This document shows, in pieces, positions 1 through 4,690 of a DNA stretch of 6,228 bases; position 1 is the stretch's first letter, and each line of letters starts with the position of its first letter. This DNA is from Anaerolineales bacterium. Lineage in GTDB: Bacteria; Chloroflexota; Anaerolineae; Anaerolineales; VGOW01. The translations under genes and the position numbers were made by a program. The DNA lies in assembly GCA_919901875.1 (NCBI GenBank), contig CAKKQG010000333.1:1-6228 (forward strand), in the 5' to 3' direction. Below the pieces are notes generated by a model. It was not told the origin of the DNA, searched no databases, and saw only the letters and a list, made by a program, of their open reading frames with translations.

Positions 1-6
1 CGTCAT

Positions 7-82
7 TGGCAACGGATTATGTATCGGATGTAGCGGATGTATGCGCTTGCATCCGTTACATCAGCTACCACATCCGCTGCCA
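7..82. repeat. Long imperfect hairpin (35-position stem, 6-nt loop) downstream of the ABC permease
   Basis: Pairing each base i with base 89-i gives a stem from 7-41 against 48-82. About 29 of 35 positions pair, two of them G-T, around the loop TGCGCT (42-47). The innermost 15 positions (27-41/48-62) pair without a break, and the outer part TGGCAACGGAT pairs with ATCCGCTGCCA at 10 of 11 positions. CGGAT-type hexamers at 13, 25 and 34 are mirrored by CATC-type hexamers at 50, 59 and 71 with reversed spacing. The element starts 28 bp past the permease stop codon. It could be a transcript-end structure or a dispersed palindromic (REP-like) repeat. Which one cannot be decided from a single copy. 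Confidence 0.75.
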
Positions 83-104
83 CTTCTTTCCTTTTTTTCC
101 TTTT
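27..104 (+). terminator. Possible plus-strand terminator: hairpin followed by T-rich tract
   Basis: Read on the plus strand, the hairpin is followed by a pyrimidine-rich stretch with seven T at 92-98 and four T at 101-104. This could end a transcript entering from a plus-strand gene left of the window. The T run starts about 10 nt after the outer stem, which is farther than in a classical intrinsic terminator. On the minus strand no T run follows the hairpin within the window, so it is not a textbook terminator for the permease. This call is weak. Confidence 0.3.
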
Positions 105-109
105 GCCCA

Positions 110-2791
110 TCACTCATGCTTAATCGCTTCCACGATATTCACCCCCGCCGCCTTCCACGCCGGATAGATCGCCGCCACTTGCGAAACGATCAAGGCGATG
201 AACGCGCCGGTGATGAAGATGCTCAACACAAAAACGTATTGCAGATCGTAACCCGCCATGACATTCAACGCGCTGACGAAAATTTGCGAGAGCCAATAAC
301 CGAGACCCAACCCAAACGCGCCGCCAATTGCCCCGAGTGTTGCCGCCTCTGCTAACACCATCTTCGTCGTCTGCCAGCGAGTCAAGCCCAGCGATCTTAA
401 CCCGCCGATCTCGCGTTGACGCTCGATGACGTTCATCATCAACGTATTGATCACGCCCAACGCCGCCACGACGATCCCGATCATGCCCAACACGTCGAAC
501 AAGCGAAATGACTCTTGCGAGAGATCGATCACTTTCTTTTTAAATTCTTCCGTCGTCTCCACGCTGATGCTGCGCGACTTCTTGTATTTGTCTTCAATCG
601 TCCGTTGCACTTCTTTCGCGCTGTAACCCTTCGCCACTTTGATCGTGTAACGATCTACGCCCGTCTTGCCGAACCACTGCTTCATATCGCTATACGTTCC
701 CGTAATAATGAAGCCTTGCCCGGTGAAGTCCACGGCAACGGCGGCGATATAAAAATCGTGTTCGCCGCGCGGCGTTATCAAACGCAAATACTCGCCCTGT
801 TTCACTTTGTATCTGTCGGCGACAACGGTAGAGATGAAGAGTGAGTCGCCCTCAGAAAAACGTTTCCAATTAGAGTCGGCGTCACCTTGATTGGCGGCAA
901 ATTCAAATTCGCCCACCTCACGATACGTCGTCGGATCGATCCCGGCGAAGATCAACGTATTATTTTCATCTTGCGATTCGGGTGGCACGACGGACGGCGC
1001 AACCTTCGCCCCAAAATATCGAATCTTGGTGATGCCGCCAACGCCTGCGGTTGCCGCCAACTGACTCTCAAACGATTCGCGCATGGGGATCGGCGCGCGC
1101 ACGTATAGGTCGCCGCCGAGCGCGGTCTCGACCCACGAAGTAATGTCGCCGATGAAAGCGTCGGCCAGAGAATTGTTGGCGATGACCATTGAGAGTCCAA
1201 TCATAAGTGAAGCGACCGTGAGCGATGTGCGCGCCGGTGAGCGGCGCACGTTGCCCGAACCTAACATCCCCTCGTTGCCAAAAATTTTTATGGCGAGTGG
1301 TCGCACAATTCTTTCTGCGCTCTCCACAACAGCCGGAATGGTCAGCACGCCGCCGAGCAAGAATGTTAATGTGGAGAGACTGCCGATGTTGAACGCAATG
1401 GATGGCGGCCACGGAATGTAATAAAGTGAAATCCAAGAAGCGATGGTGAGCGTGACGCCGAAGAAAAATAATCTTCGTTGCGAGCGTGGGTTGGGGCGCT
1501 TGGCTTGCACGCGAAGCGATTCGAGTGGCGACACTTGTGAGGCTTGAATGGCGGGCAACAACGCGCTGCCAATTGTCACCGCGCCGCCGACGAATAAACT
1601 ATTGACGAGTCCATCCAGCGGAATCGAAAGTGTGTTGATCGTGGTCGAGACGACTCCGCCCAACAAAATGATTAACACCCGCGCCAACAGGACCCCAAAC
1701 CCGACTCCGATGATCGATCCGATGATGCCGAGTATGACTGCCTCTGCCATCACCAGAGTCAGCGTTTGCATTTTGGTCATGCCCAGTGTGCGAAGCAAAC
1801 CAAGTTCGCGCGTGCGCTCTAACACTGTCATACTGAAAGCGTTGTAGATCAAAAACGCGCCGACGAAAATTGCCACGACAGAAAAAAACGAAAGACCCTG
1901 TTGATAAGTGTAGAGCATTTGCGTGACGAGCGAACCGCGTGAGGCGGGATACGACACTTCGTATTTCGTGCCGAGCCGAGCCGCCACGCGATCTTTCGCC
2001 GCGCTCAATTTATTTGGATCGTTGGCGATGTCTTTCATCATCACGATGTCAATGGCGTCAATGTCTTTGCCGCGATCAAACATATCTTGCGCCGCTTGTA
2101 ATGGAACGAAAGCGATTGCCCCATCGTTGAGTAACCCCGCGCCATTATTGGTGATGATGCCGACGATTCGGATTCGCTCCGTGCCTGCGGGTGAGATGAT
2201 GACCAGATCGTTCCCAACCTTTAACTCTTTTTCCGTTGCATACTTTTCAGGGATGACCGCCTCGTAACTATCCCCTTTGATCCAACGTCCATCAATGATC
2301 TCGTATTGCCGCACTTGTGGATCAACATCAGCTTCAACACCGAAGATCGTCAGCGACTTGCCAACCGCGCGCCCGCCCAGACTCAACGATGTCTGCCAAT
2401 CTTCCGCGTCGCGTGCGAGTAACGTTGTGGCTTGCGCTGACGGCGCGGCGGCGACCACACCTTCGATAGAGGAGAGTCGCCCCACAACGGTTTGTTCAAA
2501 GCCGCCGCTATCGGGCGCGCTCGATTGCACTAAAAGATTCGCTTTGCCGGATGCCTCATCAAAAACATTGCGAATAGATTTAAGTGTGCTGTCGTTTGTA
2601 ATTGAGATCGCCAAAATAACGGCGACGCCCAACACAATGCCCAAGCACGTCAACGCCGTCCGCATCCAACGAATACGCATGTTGCGAATGGCGAGGATGA
2701 GAGGCGTGAGGCGAGGGAAGCGACCCCAAATACTTAGAGATTGGAGATTGGAGATTGGAGATTGTGGATTGCTGACAGAGAGAGTAGACAT
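110..2791 (-). CDS. ABC transporter permease, double FtsX/MacB-type (893 aa)
   Basis: This is the membrane subunit of a type VII (MacB/LolCE-like) ABC system. Its ATPase partner is the gene just upstream. The protein is an internal duplication with about ten membrane segments. The first helix is near residues 45-66, followed by an extracytoplasmic MacB-PCD-like domain at about 68-290. Three helices follow at about 300-417, with the FtsX signature ERTRELGLLRTLGMTK at 325-340. A helix pair at about 440-490 links to the second half. That half has a helix at about 521-543, a second PCD-like domain at about 550-750 and three helices at about 763-877, with ERQREIGGLRSLGLTR at 790-805. The end, YPAWKAAGVNIVEAI, is typical of the family. 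Such proteins move lipids, lipoproteins, peptides or antibiotics, or transmit force to periplasmic enzymes; the substrate here is unknown. The start is uncertain. ATG 2791 lacks a clear Shine-Dalgarno site and residues 7-20 come from a 7-bp tandem repeat. The next ATG (2680, M38) would remove the usual amphipathic elbow helix (about 30-44), so 2791 is preferred. Family assignment is firm. Confidence 0.93.
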   Translation of the reverse strand: MSTLSVSNPQSPISNLQSLSIWGRFPRLTPLILAIRNMRIRWMRTALTCLGIVLGVAVILAISITNDSTLKSIRNVFDEASGKANLLVQSSAPDSGGFEQTVVGRLSSIEGVVAAAPSAQATTLLARDAEDWQTSLSLGGRAVGKSLTIFGVEADVDPQVRQYEIIDGRWIKGDSYEAVIPEKYATEKELKVGNDLVIISPAGTERIRIVGIITNNGAGLLNDGAIAFVPLQAAQDMFDRGKDIDAIDIVMMKDIANDPNKLSAAKDRVAARLGTKYEVSYPASRGSLVTQMLYTYQQGLSFFSVVAIFVGAFLIYNAFSMTVLERTRELGLLRTLGMTKMQTLTLVMAEAVILGIIGSIIGVGFGVLLARVLIILLGGVVSTTINTLSIPLDGLVNSLFVGGAVTIGSALLPAIQASQVSPLESLRVQAKRPNPRSQRRLFFFGVTLTIASWISLYYIPWPPSIAFNIGSLSTLTFLLGGVLTIPAVVESAERIVRPLAIKIFGNEGMLGSGNVRRSPARTSLTVASLMIGLSMVIANNSLADAFIGDITSWVETALGGDLYVRAPIPMRESFESQLAATAGVGGITKIRYFGAKVAPSVVPPESQDENNTLIFAGIDPTTYREVGEFEFAANQGDADSNWKRFSEGDSLFISTVVADRYKVKQGEYLRLITPRGEHDFYIAAVAVDFTGQGFIITGTYSDMKQWFGKTGVDRYTIKVAKGYSAKEVQRTIEDKYKKSRSISVETTEEFKKKVIDLSQESFRLFDVLGMIGIVVAALGVINTLMMNVIERQREIGGLRSLGLTRWQTTKMVLAEAATLGAIGGAFGLGLGYWLSQIFVSALNVMAGYDLQYVFVLSIFITGAFIALIVSQVAAIYPAWKAAGVNIVEAIKHE
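2738..2764. repeat. Heptad array (AGATTGG)x3.9 inside the permease 5' end
   Basis: Units begin at 2738, 2745, 2752 and 2759, the last reading AGATTGT, followed by a degenerate GGATTGC. The unit has no stop codon in any of the six frames. The array is therefore translated in the permease as a seven-residue repeat, SNPQSPI then SNLQSLS (residues 7-20), because 3 x 7 bp equals 21 nt. A related fragment lies at 4661-4680. Confidence 0.9.
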
Positions 2792-2828
2792 GGAAATGGT
2801 GAACGTGATTTATTTTGATTGTTCATTT

Positions 2829-2851
2829 GGGATTTTGGGATTTGGGATTTT
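2829..2851. repeat. Heptad-like array (GGGATTT/GGGATTTT)x3
   Basis: Three units, GGGATTTT, GGGATTT and GGGATTTT, start at 2829, 2837 and 2844. Unit lengths are 8, 7 and 8 bp because of one extra T. The array lies in the gap between the ATPase stop and the permease start and directly abuts the TCATTGT array. It resembles the AGATTGG family (G-rich run followed by ATT) without being identical. Confidence 0.8.
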
Positions 2852-2854
2852 GCC

Positions 2855-2890
2855 TCATTGTTCATTCTTCATTGTCTCATTGTTCATTGT
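2855..2890. repeat. Heptad array (TCATTGT)x5
   Basis: Units start at 2855, 2862 (variant TCATTCT), 2869, 2877 and 2884. A single extra C at 2876 shifts the phase by one base. The array continues, after another one-base shift, into the TTCATCC array. On the minus strand, the transcribed direction of the operon, the unit reads ACAATGA and contains TGA. Confidence 0.88.
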
Positions 2891-2918
2891 TTCATCCTTC
2901 ATCCTTCATCCTTCATAA
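2891..2918. repeat. Heptad array (TTCATCC)x3 plus TTCATAA, overlapping the ATPase stop codon
   Basis: Exact units start at 2891, 2898 and 2905, with a variant TTCATAA at 2912. On the minus strand the unit reads GGATGAA. The ATPase stop codon TGA (2915-2913) lies in the variant unit. Because units are spaced by 7 bp, TGA recurs in each reading frame in turn, so the array holds stops in all three minus-strand frames. Confidence 0.9.
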
Positions 2919-3653
2919 TTCCAATCCCGCCATCACATCCATAATGGATTGCACGTTGTGCCCCGCCACTTCGTTCTTCAACTCTTTGACGATCTTGCCG
3001 TCTTTGATGAACACCACACGATCGGCATAAGACGCCGCGCGTGGATCGTGAGACACCATCACAATCGTCGCGCCGAGTTCAACGCACGTCCTTCGCAACA
3101 ATTCCAAAATGGCGGTGCCGCTTTTAGAATCAAGGTTGCCTGTGGGTTCGTCGGCTAAAACAATTTCGGGTTCGTTCACAAACGCCCGCGCAATCGCCAC
3201 GCGCTGTTGCTGCCCGCCTGATAGCTGATCGGGTTTGTGATGTTTACGATCTAATAAATTAACCAGCGAAAGCAACTTATCAATTCGCTCGCGGTGCTTA
3301 TCCAGACTTTGCCCGTCAATCAAAAGTGGCAAGCCAACATTTTCTTCGGCGGTGAGAGTGGGGAGCAAGTTGTAAAACTGAAAGATGAATCCAACTTTGC
3401 GCCGCCGCACCACCGTGATCTCGTTATCGCTCAAACGTGAGAGCGGTTGTCCCGCCAGAGTGATCTCGCCATCGCTCGGCGAATCGAGTCCGCCTAACAG
3501 GTGTAACAAAGTTGATTTGCCCGATCCGCTGGGACCCATAATCGCGACGAACTCACCTTTGTTCACGGTGAGACTCACTTCATCAAGCGCGCTCACGGTC
3601 ACTTCGCCCATTTGATATTGTTTTGTAACTTGGCTGGCTTCTAAGATGGTCAT
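2913..3653 (-). CDS. ABC transporter ATP-binding protein (MacB/LolD family, 246 aa)
   Basis: This is the cytoplasmic ATPase that should dimerise and drive the double-FtsX permease encoded 121 bp downstream. All nucleotide-binding motifs are present and intact: Walker A GPSGSGKST at 40-48, Q-loop with Q92 in FQFYNLLP, signature LSGGQ at 144-148, Walker B IVLADEP at 164-170, D-loop GNLDS at 172-176 and switch histidine H202 in SHD. The N-terminal EASQVTKQYQMGEVTVSALD and the YNLLPTLTAEENV segment are typical of the LolD/MacB/FtsE-like subfamily, and the length is normal. The start at 3653 is supported by GAGGA 9 nt upstream. The last residues (LEL) and the stop codon run into a 7-bp repeat array. 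No membrane-fusion protein or outer-membrane channel gene is in the window, so a tripartite efflux role cannot be shown. The substrate is unknown. Confidence 0.95.
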   Translation of the reverse strand: MTILEASQVTKQYQMGEVTVSALDEVSLTVNKGEFVAIMGPSGSGKSTLLHLLGGLDSPSDGEITLAGQPLSRLSDNEITVVRRRKVGFIFQFYNLLPTLTAEENVGLPLLIDGQSLDKHRERIDKLLSLVNLLDRKHHKPDQLSGGQQQRVAIARAFVNEPEIVLADEPTGNLDSKSGTAILELLRRTCVELGATIVMVSHDPRAASYADRVVFIKDGKIVKELKNEVAGHNVQSIMDVMAGLEL

Positions 3654-3662
3654 GGTTTTGCA

Positions 3663-3667
3663 TCCTC
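3663..3667 (-). promoter_or_regulatory. Shine-Dalgarno site of the ATPase gene
   Basis: The plus strand reads TCCTC, so the transcript carries GAGGA, 9 nt before the ATG at 3653-3651. This fixes the ATPase start. It contrasts with the permease start, which has no comparable site. Confidence 0.7.
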
Positions 3668-3675
3668 ATTTTGCC

Positions 3676-3740
3676 AAGACACAGAGTGTTTTGCGAAGCA
3701 CCCCGTAGCGAAGCGAAGGGGCGGAAACACTCGGTGTCTT
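3676..3740. repeat. 65-bp inverted-repeat element with 16-bp arms and GC-rich core
   Basis: The left arm AAGACACAGAGTGTTT (3676-3691) matches the reverse complement of the right arm AAACACTCGGTGTCTT (3725-3740) at 15 of 16 positions. The core contains an inner CCCC (3701-3704)/GGGG (3718-3721) stem and three GCGAAG copies (3693, 3708, 3713). The element sits in the ATPase leader, 22 bp before its start codon, and about 120 bp upstream of the divergent gene. It has no T run. Arm length and fold suggest a dispersed palindromic repeat (REP/MITE-like) rather than a terminator, but a role in the 5' leader of the ABC mRNA is possible. Confidence 0.8.
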
Positions 3741-3811
3741 AACTCACTGACAGAACGTAGCAAACAAGTTTGTAAAAATTGTGAATGGCAGAGTGGGTCG
3801 CTAGTCACACA

Positions 3812-3840
3812 TCGAACCGTTAGAAGAATTAGAGTAAAAT
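3812..3840 (+). promoter_or_regulatory. Possible promoter of the Phd-like/protease operon
   Basis: TAAAAT at 3835-3840 differs from the -10 consensus TATAAT at one base. Seventeen bases upstream lies TCGAAC (3812-3817), a poor -35 match (3 of 6). The TAAAAT ends 20 bp before the start codon, which would give a short leader that includes the Shine-Dalgarno site. The call rests mostly on the -10 box. Confidence 0.35.
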
Positions 3841-3845
3841 ACTCT
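3831..3845. promoter_or_regulatory. Palindrome AGAGTA-AAA-TACTCT, candidate operator
   Basis: Perfect 6-bp arms (3831-3836 and 3840-3845) are separated by AAA. The palindrome spans the putative -10 box and ends just before the Shine-Dalgarno site. Phd/YefM-type proteins are known to repress their own operons by binding palindromes that overlap the promoter, so this would be a plausible binding site for the product of the gene at 3861. That link is inferred from position only. Confidence 0.4.
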
Positions 3846-3848
3846 CAC

Positions 3849-3852
3849 GGAG
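3849..3852 (+). promoter_or_regulatory. Shine-Dalgarno site of the Phd-like gene
   Basis: GGAG lies 8 nt before the ATG at 3861. This is good spacing and supports that start over any later in-frame codon. Confidence 0.65.
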
Positions 3853-3860
3853 TTCTCACT

Positions 3861-4286
3861 ATGCCACACCTTATTCGTGAAGTGCAAACACCTTACACTA
3901 TCAACCCTAACGATCAAGCAATTGGACGCGAGACGATCATCCTTCAACGTGACGGGCAACCTATCGCGGCAGTTGTGCCTTATGCCGAGTATCAAGAGCT
4001 TCTGGCGCAGAGAAAAGATGTTGCTAAACTTGAACCGATCTCAAACGATCCGCAATTTGAGCGCGAGCGTGCCGCATTCCAAAAACTGTTGCCTAAATTG
4101 CTTAAGGAGCATCGTGGTAAGTGGGTGGCGATTGTTGATGAAAAAGTTGCTGACGTGGGACCTGATTTTAGTTCCGTGATTCAACGCGTTCGCGCTCGTT
4201 TCGGGAAACGCTCGGTATGTGTACAAGAAGTGCTAGAGACTCCGCGTGTCTATAGTCTCCCCTCGCCCCATATCGTCCGCCGATGA
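3861..4286 (+). CDS. Phd/YefM antitoxin-like N-terminus joined to a DUF5678-like C-terminal domain (141 aa)
   Basis: Two parts can be seen. Residues about 20-50 (ETIILQRDGQPIAAVVPYAEYQELL) follow the pattern of Phd/YefM antitoxins, whose N-terminal fold dimerises and binds DNA: a strand, then DGxPxAAVVPxxEY, then a helix. Residues about 66-141 begin with a charged helix, then HRGKWVAIVDEKVADVG (84-100), a helix, and strand-rich sequence ending in YSLPSPHIVRR. This GKWVAI...V...G pattern resembles DUF5678 proteins. A normal Phd-family C-terminus is a short toxin-binding tail, so this longer domain is unlike a classical antitoxin. No toxin gene is adjacent. The stop codon overlaps the start of the protease gene (ATGA), which suggests translational coupling and a shared role. 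The start is supported by GGAG at 8 nt. It may be an autorepressor or an adaptor; the function is not established. The Phd-like call is fairly good and the DUF5678-like call is tentative. Confidence 0.72.
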   Translation: MPHLIREVQTPYTINPNDQAIGRETIILQRDGQPIAAVVPYAEYQELLAQRKDVAKLEPISNDPQFERERAAFQKLLPKLLKEHRGKWVAIVDEKVADVGPDFSSVIQRVRARFGKRSVCVQEVLETPRVYSLPSPHIVRR

Positions 4287-4660
4287 AATATCTTTACAAC
4301 CAAAGTGTTTCGCCGCCCGCGCCTTTTGTTAAGTTGATCGTTGCCGACCCAACCGATTCAACAAGACAAATCACTGTTGACGCACAGATAGATTCTGCTG
4401 CCGACATATCTACCCTTCCCAACTCGATTGTAGAACAACTTGAATTGCCTGTGAGTGGTTCGCTGGAGATCGCCGGATACGACGGCAATCTGTCAATCGT
4501 GACTCTTCGCGACGCTGTTTTAATTCTGGACAAGTTTAAATTTTCGGGCGCGAGAATTGTGCCGACGAATGCTGATTACGCTTTACTTGGACGCGATGTG
4601 ATCAACTTTCTGCGTCTCGTTCTTGACGGCCCCGCCCTCACACTTGAAATCTTGGATTGA
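4283..4660 (+). CDS. Retropepsin-like (clan AA) aspartic protease, single-domain (125 aa)
   Basis: The length and motif order fit a single-lobe, retroviral-type protease that must dimerise to form its active site. The putative catalytic aspartate is D37 in QIDSAADISTLP (35-46), the position of the usual D-T/S-G-A-x-x-S-x-L-P. Next come a flap-like GYDG at 65-68 and the second family motif LLGRDVINFLRLVLDG at 101-116, matching the I/L-L-G-R-D/N segment after which the C-terminal helix begins. The middle of the usual D-T-G triplet is replaced: the sequence is D-S-A, with alanine where glycine is standard. There is no signal peptide or membrane segment, so it should be cytoplasmic. The ATG overlaps the preceding stop codon and has no Shine-Dalgarno site of its own, which argues for coupled translation with the Phd-like gene. 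The substrate is unknown; the co-encoded protein is an obvious candidate, but this is inference. Activity is uncertain because of the Gly-to-Ala change. Confidence 0.8.
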   Translation: MKYLYNQSVSPPAPFVKLIVADPTDSTRQITVDAQIDSAADISTLPNSIVEQLELPVSGSLEIAGYDGNLSIVTLRDAVLILDKFKFSGARIVPTNADYALLGRDVINFLRLVLDGPALTLEILD

Positions 4661-4680
4661 ATCTCCAATTCCCAATCTCT
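4655..4680. repeat. Degenerate AGATTGG-family fragment in a convergent gap
   Basis: On the minus strand 4680-4661 reads AGAGATTGGGAATTGGAGAT, which is two imperfect units of the array at 2738-2764. It begins immediately after the protease stop codon and fills most of the 30-bp gap to the convergent gene ending at 4691. GATTG (4655-4659) and CAATC (4673-4677) could pair weakly, but there is no convincing terminator between these converging genes. Confidence 0.6.
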
Positions 4681-4690
4681 ATAATCGGAA

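Noticed and set aside
1083..1421. 112-codon plus-strand frame, and similar frames across 41-1847
   Set aside because: All are complements of the permease reading frame without start-site support or family motifs.
2678..2680. Internal ATG (M38) as the permease start
   Set aside because: It would remove the elbow helix usual before the first membrane segment and has no Shine-Dalgarno site; kept only as an alternative.
2277..2918. 213-codon plus-strand open frame opposite the permease 5' end
   Set aside because: It is antisense to a well-supported permease gene, shows no recognisable domain, and ends in translated heptad repeats of low complexity.
2821..2918. CRISPR array
   Set aside because: Units are 7 bp and directly adjacent, with no spacers of 25-40 bp and no long repeat.
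3676..3740. Intrinsic terminator
   Set aside because: No T run follows the stem on either strand, and it lies at the 5' side of both divergent genes.
3761..3772. Small palindrome CAAAC-AA-GTTTG
   Set aside because: Five-base AT-rich arms are expected by chance, and no promoter element is clearly linked to it.
3877..4179. 100-codon plus-strand frame overlapping the Phd-like gene
   Set aside because: It is out of frame with the gene that has a Shine-Dalgarno site, recognisable motifs and a coupled downstream gene; its own protein shows no pattern.
3861..4660. Classical Phd/Doc or YefM/YoeB toxin-antitoxin pair
   Set aside because: The downstream product has aspartic-protease motifs, with no Doc (Fic) or RelE/YoeB features, and the upstream protein has an extra domain in place of a short toxin-binding tail.
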